NCBI RefSeq assembly: GCF_000374045.1
Contig: NZ_KB893316.1
Location: 149,400-213,399, forward strand
Length of the DNA: 64,000 nucleotides
Direction: 5' to 3'
Source of the DNA: Segetibacter koreensis DSM 18137
GTDB lineage: Bacteria; Bacteroidota; Bacteroidia; Chitinophagales; Chitinophagaceae
Below, piece after piece: positions 34,252-42,676 of this stretch. The notes under the pieces were generated by a model that saw only the letters and a list, made by a program, of their open reading frames with translations, did not search any database and was not told the origin of the DNA. Positions within the stretch are counted from its first letter, which is position 1. Each line of letters begins with the position of its first letter. A program made the translations under genes and the position numbers.

Positions 34252-36711
34252 ATGGTATATCAAGAAGCAAATGTGCTTACTTTTTTACAAGGCGGAGGTG
34301 AAATGGGCCAGCTTGTTCGTTCAAAAGACTGGAGTAATTCAGCTATTGGGACTCCTGACAAGTGGCCACAAAGTTTGCGTTCTTGTATCAGCATACTTTT
34401 AAATTCTCAATTTCCAATGTTTATATGGTGGGGACCGGATCTCACTACAATCTACAACGATGCTTATCGTATTATAGCAGCTGAGAAGCATCCAAAAGCA
34501 TTAGGAGAATCGGGAAGAAAAGTTTGGTCAGAGATATGGGATGTAGTGGGCCCTTTAGCAGATGCGGTTATGGTAGAGGGAGCATCTACGTGGGCGGAAG
34601 ATCAAATCCTCTTTATCAATAGGCATGGTTACGTCGAGGAGAGTTACTTCACCTTTTCTTACAGTCCAGTTTATGATGAGGCAGGAAAAGTGGGTGGTGT
34701 ATTTTGTGCTTGTACTGAAACGACAGCGAAGGTGTTAGCAGCCAGGAAAGTTGAAGAAAGTGAAAGAAACCTTCGCAACGTAATTCTGCAATCACCTGTA
34801 GCAATGTGTATTCTCCGCGGTCCTTCGTTTGTTGTAGAAATAGCTAATTCCCGAATGTTTGAACTTTGGGGCAGAGGGGCTGATGAACTAATGAAAAAAC
34901 CAATATTTGATGGTTTACCTGAAGCTGCCGACAAAGGATTAGAAGAATTATTGATGCGTGTTTATACAACTGGCGAAACAATTACCGGTAGTGAACAGCC
35001 TATTACGGTACCACGAAATGGCAGTGCAGAAACAATATACGTCAATTTTGTGTATGAGCCATTTAGAGAAGGCAATGGAGTCATTTCAGGCATAATATCT
35101 ATAGCGATTGATGTATCTGATCAGGTAGTTGCAAGAATGAGAATAGAGAAAAGTGAGGCTGAGTTACAAAGAAGAGTAGACGAAAGAACAGCCGAGTTGG
35201 AGCAACAAAAGGCGTTGTTGGATAACATTATGAAATATTCTCCGGCCGGCATTACCGTTACAGAATTTATTCGCGATGAAAGTGGGAAGGTTATAGACGG
35301 CAAAACTATAATGGCCAATTCCATATCAGAAAAACATACAGGAATAGGAATAGAGCAATCTTTAAAAAATAAGATTTCCGAAAACGATCCTAATATATTA
35401 ACCAGTCCGCTTTTTCAACAAGCAATACTTACCCTTAAGACGGGAGAGCCTTTTATTACTCAATATTATTTTAATGAAGCAGCAAAATGGCTTGAACTTT
35501 CTGTAGCAAAAATGGATGAAAATCATCTGATTAACATTTTCACTGATGTAACGGTTTTAAAGAAAGTGCAGCTCGAAATAGAAGAATCCACCGAACGCCT
35601 GGCGGCAGTATTTAATACAACTCAATCAGGTATGTTTACTTTTGCTCCCGTAGAAGATAAAAATGGAGAAATCATAGATTTTCGTTTTGTAATTATCAAT
35701 CCAACTCTTGCCGCGTATGTAGGACAAACGCCAGATGCACTAAAGGGCACTTTAGGAAGTACGTGGTTTCCCGGATATTTAACTAACGGAGTATTTGATA
35801 TGTACAAAAGAACTTATCTCACGGGGGAAACTCAAAGAATAGATATTCACTATAATGTAGACCAGTTAGATATATACCTTGATCTTAAAAGTGCCAAGGT
35901 AGGAGGCGAGGTTCTTGTAACTTTTAGTGACTACACACCGCTGAAAAAAGCGCAGAATCAATTGGAGATATATGTACAAGATCTTAAACGTACAAATGCC
36001 AACCTGGAAGAGTTTGCATATACTGCCTCCCATGACCTTAAGGAACCGATCCGAAAAATTCATTTCTTTTCTACACGAATAAAAGAGCGTCTAAAGGAAA
36101 AGCTGGAAAAAGATGATATACAGGTTTTTGAACGAATGGAAAACGCCACTAAACGCATGAGCGCATTAATTGATGATTTGTTAGAATATTCTTATTTGAC
36201 CAAAGGAAGCAGTTATTCAGAAGAGGTAGACCTTACGCAGAAAGTATATCAGGTACTCGAGGATCTCGAACTGGAAATTGAAGAAAAACATGCGAAAATA
36301 ATTGTGGAGCCATTACCAGCAATAAAAGGACATAACAGGCAACTGCAACAGTTGTTTCAAAATCTTATAAGCAACTCTCTAAAATTCACTATGCCCGGTA
36401 CTCCACCAGAAATTCGTATTTCTTCCACAATTGCAGATGGAAGTGAAACTTCATTAAAGCTTTCGGAAGAAGCTAAAAGCAAACAATATCACCAGGTAGA
36501 ACTGACCGATAAGGGCATTGGCTTCGAACAAAAACATGCCGATCAGATTTTCAAAATGTTTCAACGCCTGCACGGTAAAGCAGAATATGCAGGTACGGGC
36601 ATAGGACTGTCTATTGTTCGTAAAGTAGTTGAAAATCACCACGGGTACATATGGGCGGAAAGTCAACCAGGCAAAGGAGCTACCTTTAAAATCCTGTTCC
36701 CTGTTGAATAA
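34252..36711 (+). CDS. Soluble multi-PAS sensor histidine kinase
   Basis: The 819-residue protein has no transmembrane helix or signal peptide. It begins with an N-terminal sensory domain (WSNSAIGTPDKWPQSLRSC, residues 25-43, followed by FIWWGPDL), then three PAS-like domains (residues ~165-290, ~320-430 and ~440-570) linked by helical segments. The kinase core has the H-box ASHDLKEPIRKI with the phospho-acceptor His594, N-box QLFQNLISNSLKF, G1 DKGIGF, and G2 GTGIGLSIVRKVV. The architecture is like cytoplasmic light- or redox-sensing kinases but no chromophore Cys is claimed. No response regulator gene is adjacent, so it is an orphan. Confidence 0.9.
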   Translation: MVYQEANVLTFLQGGGEMGQLVRSKDWSNSAIGTPDKWPQSLRSCISILLNSQFPMFIWWGPDLTTIYNDAYRIIAAEKHPKALGESGRKVWSEIWDVVGPLADAVMVEGASTWAEDQILFINRHGYVEESYFTFSYSPVYDEAGKVGGVFCACTETTAKVLAARKVEESERNLRNVILQSPVAMCILRGPSFVVEIANSRMFELWGRGADELMKKPIFDGLPEAADKGLEELLMRVYTTGETITGSEQPITVPRNGSAETIYVNFVYEPFREGNGVISGIISIAIDVSDQVVARMRIEKSEAELQRRVDERTAELEQQKALLDNIMKYSPAGITVTEFIRDESGKVIDGKTIMANSISEKHTGIGIEQSLKNKISENDPNILTSPLFQQAILTLKTGEPFITQYYFNEAAKWLELSVAKMDENHLINIFTDVTVLKKVQLEIEESTERLAAVFNTTQSGMFTFAPVEDKNGEIIDFRFVIINPTLAAYVGQTPDALKGTLGSTWFPGYLTNGVFDMYKRTYLTGETQRIDIHYNVDQLDIYLDLKSAKVGGEVLVTFSDYTPLKKAQNQLEIYVQDLKRTNANLEEFAYTASHDLKEPIRKIHFFSTRIKERLKEKLEKDDIQVFERMENATKRMSALIDDLLEYSYLTKGSSYSEEVDLTQKVYQVLEDLELEIEEKHAKIIVEPLPAIKGHNRQLQQLFQNLISNSLKFTMPGTPPEIRISSTIADGSETSLKLSEEAKSKQYHQVELTDKGIGFEQKHADQIFKMFQRLHGKAEYAGTGIGLSIVRKVVENHHGYIWAESQPGKGATFKILFPVE

Positions 36712-36757
36712 TTTAACCTGCTTGTATATTTCATACTAATTTTTTATTTTACTTTTA

Positions 36758-36809
36758 TTAAAGTCATGTTTCAAAAGTTACACGTATAACTTTTGAAACA
36801 TGACTTTAA
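36758..36809. repeat. Perfect 23-bp inverted repeat
   Basis: The left arm 36758-36780 (begins TTAAAGTCATG) and right arm 36787-36809 (ends CATGACTTTAA) are exact reverse complements separated by the six bases CACGTA. It lies 46 bases after the kinase stop codon. It could act as a terminator, but the stem is AT-rich and no long T-run follows, so this is not a classic one. Confidence 0.8.
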
Positions 36810-37010
36810 AATTGTACTGACCCTACAAAACAGAACGATTTACTACAGCTTTTCTGTAAGTGAAATAGTTTGACATTAAAAAATCGAAGCAGTATTAAAT
36901 AATATCTAGTCTAGGACTTAATGCTACAAATAGAGCCGTACTACAACTTTGCCGATTATCAGCGATGTAGAATAATACCTGTGAATCTTTGACAAGTAAA
37001 TTCAATAATT

Positions 37011-37388
37011 ATGACAACAACTACACCTAATAATATTGATGATTATATTGCTGGTTTTCCAAAAGACGTTCAAAAGATTTTGCAACAAATTCGTGCAACT
37101 GTAAAAAAGGCAGCACCCGAAGCAGATGAAACGATCAGTTATGCAATTCCTACTTTTACACTTAAAGGTAACCTTGTTCACTTTGCAGCATTTAAAAATC
37201 ATATAGGCTTTTACCCCGCGCCTATAGGAATTGAAGCGTTTAAAAAAGAACTTTCCGTTTATAAAACAGGAAAAGGTTCGGTTCAATTTCCACTGGATAA
37301 ACCAATACCTTTAGAATTAATAACTGAAATTGTACAGTTTAGAGTAATTAAAAACTTAGAAAAAGACAAGAAAAAGAAACAGAAATAG
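37011..37388 (+). CDS. DUF1801 (YdhG-like) protein
   Basis: The 125-residue soluble protein matches the DUF1801/YdhG fold: DDYIAGFPKDVQKILQQIRA, the ADETISYAIPTFTLKGNLVH core and HIGFYPAPIGIEAFKKEL. The family has an unknown biochemical role; some members are iron-chaperone-like (frataxin-type fold). The C terminus is Lys-rich. The neighbours give no functional clue. Confidence 0.85.
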   Translation: MTTTTPNNIDDYIAGFPKDVQKILQQIRATVKKAAPEADETISYAIPTFTLKGNLVHFAAFKNHIGFYPAPIGIEAFKKELSVYKTGKGSVQFPLDKPIPLELITEIVQFRVIKNLEKDKKKKQK

Positions 37389-37641
37389 ATGAAAAAGATC
37401 GCCCGCTCAACATAATTCTTAGCACCCTGCAACCTATTGTCATGCTACATCATCTTACATTAAAAGCTACCAAATTTTTTCGTTTTAAAATCCCCCAATG
37501 AAGCCTTTACTTATTGTAGGGGCTTCTTAATTTAAACTACTAAGGCTTCTTTTTGTTCCTCTGTCGATTGAAAAATAAGGCCGTGATAAAGGGGCTACGG
37601 TGCTATATTTATAGGCAGTTGTAAAAGCTGCACCTTCAAGA

Positions 37642-37995
37642 CTATAAAAAGTATGAAAGCTTTTTCCTTTGTAACAGTTGATTAACAAGCATAACGATCC
37701 AGAAAACGATTAAAAAAGAAATTATTTGCGAAAAATAATTTTCGGGTAGCTTTACTGAAAAGTGTACCGGCAGTTGTGTGGACTGAATAAAAAAGCTCAA
37801 TAGAAGTAGAGCGCCACAAATCGCCGCAAATAAAGCAGCTAACATTTGTGGCAATCTTAGTTTGAATAATGGCACTGTTTTTTGCCATAAATCAGCACAT
37901 TGTAGCCGGCTCATTACAATATTAGTGAAATCTGCAGAGGTCTCTTCCATTGCATACTCTCTCAACAACTCCTTAAGTTTTTTATCTTCTAGCAT
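37642..37995 (-). CDS. Probable anti-sigma factor (two-helix membrane protein)
   Basis: The 117-residue protein has a short cytoplasmic N terminus with EDKKLKELLREYAMEET and two transmembrane helices (residues ~51-70 and ~88-108). It starts four bases after the stop codon of the ECF sigma gene, so the two are co-transcribed, which is the usual sign of a cognate anti-sigma. No zinc-binding HxxxCxxC motif is visible, and the sequence alone does not place it in a named family. Confidence 0.6.
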   Translation of the reverse strand: MLEDKKLKELLREYAMEETSADFTNIVMSRLQCADLWQKTVPLFKLRLPQMLAALFAAICGALLLLSFFIQSTQLPVHFSVKLPENYFSQIISFLIVFWIVMLVNQLLQRKKLSYFL

Positions 37996-37999
37996 ATGC

Positions 38000-38572
38000 T
38001 CAGATTAAATTTTTAATTTCTGTTTTAAGCAAATCATGCAGCTTATCGTATAAATGCTTTCTTCCGCGGTGCAAAAGCACTTTTATATTTGCAGCAGATA
38101 ATCCCGTAAGCTCATGTATCTCGGTTATCGATAGTTCATTTAAATAAAACATTGTTATGCAGATCCGTTCATCATCCCGCAATTCAAGCATAGCTCGCTG
38201 CAAATATTTTTTTTGATCCCTGCTTTCGTACAGTTGTAATAACGAACCTACACTTTCTTGTTCAGTATCTGTTATTTGTTCAGTTACATCATGGGTTGTA
38301 AATTTTTTCAACTTCTTTTTATTTAATGCCGCATTTACGACAATCCGGTAAAACCATGTTGAAAATGTCGATTGTTCTTTAAACGACTCCAGTGCATGAA
38401 ATGCCTTTACGAAAGCATCCTGTGCAACCTCTTCTGCATCTTCTCTATTTGTAATAATATTATAAGCCAGTGTAAACGCCATATTCCTGTACCTGTTTAC
38501 AAGTACAGCGTATACAACAGTGTCACCTGCCAACACTTTGCTTATTATCAGTTGATCAGCTTGATTGTTCAC
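38000..38572 (-). CDS. ECF RNA polymerase sigma factor
   Basis: The sigma-70 region 2 segment NRYRNMAFTLAYNIITNRED, followed by AEEVAQDAFVKAFHAL, carries the core-binding and -10-recognition helices. Region 4 with LSITEIHELTGLSAANIKVL is the HTH that reads the -35 element. The GTG at 38572 gives a protein of 190 residues that begins just before the domain; the alternative ATG at 38635 would add 21 residues of hydrophobic character not normal for the family. It is divergent from the small membrane protein at 38673 and followed by the putative anti-sigma. Confidence 0.85.
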   Translation of the reverse strand: MNNQADQLIISKVLAGDTVVYAVLVNRYRNMAFTLAYNIITNREDAEEVAQDAFVKAFHALESFKEQSTFSTWFYRIVVNAALNKKKLKKFTTHDVTEQITDTEQESVGSLLQLYESRDQKKYLQRAMLELRDDERICITMFYLNELSITEIHELTGLSAANIKVLLHRGRKHLYDKLHDLLKTEIKNLI

Positions 38573-38672
38573 TTTTGTAAGACAAGGTGAGAAGTTGTAA
38601 AGGTTACAAATTAATATAATAAAATCTGTAACCATTTTCTTTAAGCCGTTGTCAAAAACTGAAACGAATAAA

Positions 38673-38993
38673 ATGAATAATCAAGTTGTAAGCCCGTTTT
38701 TCTTTGTATTGCTTGTTGTGCTGGTACTCCTTACAATATTTGGTATGGTGTATCTCTATATTACTTCGAAGACCAAAGAACGTTTGGCTCTAATTGAGAA
38801 AGGTATGGATCCTAATCTTGCTAAAAGCGATTTCTGGGTGCAGGTTGGTATAATAGGCGGCGGTGCAGCACTCGGGTTAATTGCGGGAGATATAATGCCT
38901 GGCAAATACGGTCCCCTGGTAGCCATAATATTTGCAGGTGCAGGACTGGTAGTATATAACATGATGCGCAAAAGCAATGCAAGACGTAATTAA
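38673..38993 (+). CDS. Small membrane protein next to the sigma factor
   Basis: A 106-residue protein with one N-terminal helix (residues ~8-31), a charged TSKTKERLALIEKGMDPNLA loop and two weak C-terminal helices (residues ~48-64 and ~74-91). Similar small membrane proteins (DUF6249-like) often sit beside ECF sigma genes in Bacteroidota. The ATG at 38673 was preferred over the upstream TTG. It is transcribed divergently from the sigma gene with a 100-base gap, so it may be a regulon member. Confidence 0.65.
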   Translation: MNNQVVSPFFFVLLVVLVLLTIFGMVYLYITSKTKERLALIEKGMDPNLAKSDFWVQVGIIGGGAALGLIAGDIMPGKYGPLVAIIFAGAGLVVYNMMRKSNARRN

Positions 38994-39055
38994 GAAATAT
39001 GTGTGCATAACTCTTATATTTCTATCAATTCCACCACTTTCGATATGCTCTAATT

Positions 39056-39712
39056 TCAGCCTCCATTAATCATAGAGCTGACAATTCCCTTGTTATTAGT
39101 AACGTCAGCCTTTATTACGCCAACTATATGAGATAAAATGTAGAAGTAAATAAGATATTGAACAAAACTATGAACATTAGCAATGAGCTTATGGTTGCTT
39201 TTAAAAAAAGGAACATCTTCGTAAGCAAGTCCTAAGCCTGTTAAAGCCATAATAAGGAACAGTGAATAAAAAATAACATATCCCCATTTTACTAAGAGGT
39301 AATGAGCCTGATCGCTTTTTTGTTCCTGGTTCAGACTCTGAAAAGCCAACGCTTTTTTAATTTTACCCGCCAGTCTTTGTTGCTTAGAGTAAGCAACTTC
39401 TAATACCATTCTGCTTAATAGTAAAAAACATAGACCATATCCCACATACTTATGCAGCATCCAGAGTTTATCACTGTACTCATGAGCTACCGCCCGGGCC
39501 TGATCAGGAGTTACAGTACCGCCTTTCTGCTGAATTTGTTCCTGAACCATGGAAAGATTGCCTTTAATTGTAAACACCGTAGAAGCAAACAATACTAATA
39601 TAATTGAAGCCGTTATGGTTAAAAATGTTATCCAATGCCAAAGGCGAATGGCCAAAGAATAAGTGGTCTTAAATAGGGAAGAAAAACTTTGATGAGTTGC
39701 AGTACCTACCAT
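39056..39712 (-). CDS. Cytochrome b561/b6-type membrane protein
   Basis: The 218-residue protein has four hydrophobic helices (residues ~20-45, ~88-105, ~142-163 and ~185-205). The helix-associated histidines in RLWHWITFL, MLHKYVGYG, HYLLVKWGY and NVHSFVQYL fit paired heme ligation as in the cytochrome b/b6 and Ni/Fe-hydrogenase b-type family (PF01292). It probably passes electrons between quinones and a partner that is not encoded here. Confidence 0.75.
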   Translation of the reverse strand: MVGTATHQSFSSLFKTTYSLAIRLWHWITFLTITASIILVLFASTVFTIKGNLSMVQEQIQQKGGTVTPDQARAVAHEYSDKLWMLHKYVGYGLCFLLLSRMVLEVAYSKQQRLAGKIKKALAFQSLNQEQKSDQAHYLLVKWGYVIFYSLFLIMALTGLGLAYEDVPFFKSNHKLIANVHSFVQYLIYFYILSHIVGVIKADVTNNKGIVSSMINGG

Positions 39713-39920
39713 AGGTAATTATTTAGCTGGTTTAACTTATATATTTAAAAATGGAAATTACAATAATACTCCTATTCTTTTTCAGAAACTGTCAGTAAGT
39801 ACATAAAAGACGCAAAGTGTCTCCGCTACCTATTTTGGTTGTTTCCCAACCATCAAAATAAGTGGCAGTAATTAAAACAATGAAATGGTAAAAAACAACA
39901 AAAAGCTTTTCAAATCTTAA

Positions 39921-40257
39921 CTGATATTACTATTTGGTTTTAATATCACAGCCGAAGATTTACTTACAACTTATTGGCCACAAACTATTATTATTCTGGC
40001 CTTAGTTGGATATTCGATAAGCGTTTTTTTGATCACCGTCGCAAAAAGGAGGAAATAAAGTTTGAAGTTTATTATGACCATAAAATAGAAGTAATAAAAG
40101 AATATTATAAAGTTTATGGTTTTTAGACAAAGCTGTCAAAGATGCAAGATCTTATTTTTTAAATACAAGATTGACGTCCGAATTTATTAAAAATGACATC
40201 TGGCCTGCAATGACGGAAATTAAAAGCATTACGGATTATGATATCTACGCTTATTAA
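39921..40257 (+). pseudogene. Frameshifted remnant of a membrane-anchored protein
   Basis: Three consecutive frames form a plausible protein if two shifts are repaired: LILLFGFNITAEDLLTTYWP with a helix to VGYSIS, then FFDHRRKKEEIKFEVYYDHK, then LTSEFIKNDIWPAMTEI ending at a stop at 40257. The first shift falls in a run of seven T residues (40024-40030), the second in a GGTTTTT stretch near 40118. I do not recognise the family. The amino-acid composition looks coding, which is why I report it as a decayed gene rather than noise. Confidence 0.45.
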
Positions 40258-40409
40258 ATTAAAAACCTCTATTTACTAAAGATTCGGCAATCAATGACTT
40301 CGGTTAAATTCAGATTGACTACTATGGGATGTCACATTCGAAATTAGAAACCGAATTCAATCTAACGATTGCATTAAAAAAAGGTTGGAATATTAAAAAA
40401 CTTATATTT

Positions 40410-40428
40410 ACTTTGTACTTCAAAGTAC
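40410..40428 (+). promoter_or_regulatory. Operator-like palindrome before the DUF4153 gene
   Basis: ACTTTG-TACTT-CAAAGT, with an embedded GTACTT-CA-AAGTAC, forms overlapping dyads at 40410-40428 about 160 bases upstream of the DUF4153 ATG. This fits a binding site for a dimeric regulator. Which regulator binds is unknown and none is adjacent. Confidence 0.4.
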
Positions 40429-40587
40429 TTCGTGTATGGATAAAACACGCTAGAACTTTGAAACAACCGTTTTGTCGGCTTTTGATTGCATGGTCTTACT
40501 AGAAGCATAAATGGAGTTTTTGATCATGCTCCTGATTCTACTAATGGTAACGAAGAAAATTATGAACAAAATAGTTATAACGATTTT

Positions 40588-41832
40588 ATGAAAAACGACA
40601 TTCTATTAAACATTGACGATCCCCATCAGCTTGAGAAGTTGTACAGGCAGAACAAGTCTGCTTTCAGGCAACAGTTTAGTTTGGCATACCCCGAGTTGAA
40701 AGAAAACAAAGTTGCTGATTTCTGGAATGAAAGACTTAATTACGAAAGTGAGGAAGTGTATTGGGGAACGACCAAAGACATCACCTTTGTCATCATTGCC
40801 TCTATTCTCGCTGGGACTATTGCAAAACTACCTGCATTTTTTAATCTCGACGAAGCTTATTTCTACCAGAGAAACATTGGCTTTATAATCTTTCCAATAC
40901 TGACGTTATACTTTTCACGCAAAAACAAGTTTAAAACTAAAGCAATTATTTTTATAGGTGTAGCAATGCTGGTTTCTTTGATCTTTATAAACTTTCTTCC
41001 CCATCAAAAGAAAAGTGACAGTTTGCTTTTATCGTGTATACACCTACCGTTATTTCTGTGGTGTATCTTAGGCTATGCTTTTGTTGGGGGAAGCTTAGGT
41101 AACTATGAAAAGCGACTTGGTTTTCTAAGATACAACGGCGACTTGGTTGTAATGACAACTGTTATTTTAATTGCAGGAGGTATTTTGACAGGTGTTACAA
41201 TTGGCCTTTTTAAACTTATTGATTTGAAAATTGAAAAATTCTACTTTGAAAATGTGGTTATTTTTGGTGTTGCAGCCGTACCAATAGTAGCCACTTATCT
41301 TACGGACACTAATCCTCAAATAGTAAATAAGATCTCACCTGTAATAGCAAAAATATTCAGTCCCCTTGTTCTGATAACACTTATAGCTTACCTGGTGGGT
41401 ATAGTCATATCAGGGAAGGATCCATACAATGACAGAGAATTTCTTTTGATTTTCAACGCACTGTTGATTGGAGTTATGGCTATTATTTTATTTTCCGTAG
41501 CCGGTACATCTAAGTCAATAAAAAAACATGCGGAAACTTTTGTTCTTTTTCTACTGTCGGTTCTTACAGTAATTGTAAATGGAATTGCTTTGTCTGCAAT
41601 TTTATTCAGAATTTCAGAGTGGGGCATTAGTCCTAACAGAGTCGCTGTGCTTGGAGGAAATATATTAATGTTGACCAATTTAATTTTAGTAACAATAAGA
41701 CTTCTTAAAGCGTTAACGAAAAAGAGTGATAAAACAGAAGTGGGAGCGGCGATCGCATTATTTCTTCCTTTTTACGCAATATGGGCCTTTCTCGTTACTT
41801 TTTTCCTTCCACTGATTTTCAACTTTAAATAA
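40588..41832 (+). CDS. DUF4153 multi-pass membrane protein
   Basis: The protein has about 414 residues from the ATG at 40588. A soluble N-terminal part of ~65 residues (LEKLYRQNKSAFRQQF) is followed by about 11 to 12 hydrophobic helices and a Lys-rich loop near the end (ALTKKSDKTEVG). The layout and LGNYEKRLGFLRYNGDLVVM segment agree with DUF4153. The frame is open for another 34 codons upstream but begins only with TTG and looks non-conserved. No function is established. In related genomes such genes are often preceded by a small winged-helix regulator, which is missing here. Confidence 0.75.
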   Translation: MKNDILLNIDDPHQLEKLYRQNKSAFRQQFSLAYPELKENKVADFWNERLNYESEEVYWGTTKDITFVIIASILAGTIAKLPAFFNLDEAYFYQRNIGFIIFPILTLYFSRKNKFKTKAIIFIGVAMLVSLIFINFLPHQKKSDSLLLSCIHLPLFLWCILGYAFVGGSLGNYEKRLGFLRYNGDLVVMTTVILIAGGILTGVTIGLFKLIDLKIEKFYFENVVIFGVAAVPIVATYLTDTNPQIVNKISPVIAKIFSPLVLITLIAYLVGIVISGKDPYNDREFLLIFNALLIGVMAIILFSVAGTSKSIKKHAETFVLFLLSVLTVIVNGIALSAILFRISEWGISPNRVAVLGGNILMLTNLILVTIRLLKALTKKSDKTEVGAAIALFLPFYAIWAFLVTFFLPLIFNFK

Positions 41833-42013
41833 TTTCCAGTTTCCCTCTAAACCTTTCACTATAATGTACGCCTTTAAATAATCCTCGAGAACCTTAATAC
41901 ATCCATCTCTACTTGTAAGATTGTTTTTGGCAGATTTACCGTTTACCGCTTTTACAAAGAGCGAATTTGAAAATTATGAAAAATTCTTTTGAGAAATGTG
42001 AAACGGGTAAAAT

Positions 42014-42340
42014 TTGGCTAAGCTACGATATGAAGAAAATTTCTTGGGAAACGAGTTGAGTTATATTCGCTCAAAAAATAAGCACCGTTACCAGTTCCAG
42101 TTACATTCTAAAGGGCTTAGTATTGTTGAAATATTTCTTAACGACCGCCAACAAAGTGATTCCGGATTTTTATTTCCAATCCTTCATTCTATTCATAATA
42201 CAGCTAAAAAAATTGATGCAAGAATAGATAGTGGCATTAAAGACCTGAATGAAGACCTTAAACAAATCGGACAAATGATCGGTGTTGAAAAAGCATCTGA
42301 AAAGGCGCTTGATAATAAGAAACGAAAGCTACCGCAGTAG
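42014..42340 (+). pseudogene. Truncated tyrosine recombinase (integrase) fragment
   Basis: The 108-codon frame has no ATG start. The segments LSYIRSKNKHRYQFQLHSKG, FLFPILHSIHNTAKKIDARI and KDLNEDLKQIGQMIGVEK match the middle of the catalytic domain of Bacteroidota phage-integrase-like tyrosine recombinases. The N-terminal SAM-like domain is gone. The C-terminal part with the R-H-R-H-Y active-site residues (normally an ARHSFA box) is replaced by ALDNKKRKLPQ and a stop. It is therefore a dead remnant of a mobile element. Confidence 0.65.
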
Positions 42341-42350
42341 CTTTCGTTTC
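42319..42350. terminator. Perfect 14-bp stem at end of the integrase remnant
   Basis: The arms GAAACGAAAGCTAC (42319-42332) and GTAGCTTTCGTTTC (42337-42350) surround a CGCA loop, and the remnant's TAG stop lies in the stem. The tail is only moderately T-rich, so it may be a terminator or a boundary scar. Confidence 0.55.
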
Positions 42351-42428
42351 TATTAATAAACAGGATACTAATGCTTCATTACGCAAGCGGCAGCAAAAAT
42401 ATCTGCAGCTTGGTTTGCTTGAGTTTAC

Positions 42429-42617
42429 CTATTTTTTCAGACTGTCATTAATACCTATCGTTGTATCACCCATCATTATTCCAATTGGATTTGTATCGGG
42501 CTTTGGTGGCGGAGTGGTGCTACTTACATTGGTGTCAGAATCGGCAGCGCTGCCACTACCATCTGCGCACGCTACTAAGATCGCGGGTATAGCTACAATC
42601 AATAACTTTTTTTTCAT
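42429..42617 (-). CDS. Small lipoprotein
   Basis: The 62-residue protein has a lipoprotein signal peptide ending in ILVACADG (lipobox, Cys17). The short Ser/Thr/Pro/Asp-rich mature part (SSTTPPPKPDTN) ends with GIMMGDTTIGIND. It is probably attached to the outer or inner membrane. No domain is recognised. It is located downstream of the IorB-like gene on the same strand and may share its transcript, 60 bases away. Confidence 0.6.
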   Translation of the reverse strand: MKKKLLIVAIPAILVACADGSGSAADSDTNVSSTTPPPKPDTNPIGIMMGDTTIGINDSLKK

Positions 42618-42676
42618 GAGGAACTCATCGTTTTACTTTGTCAACTAATGCTGGATAAATAACGCGATATCATTGC

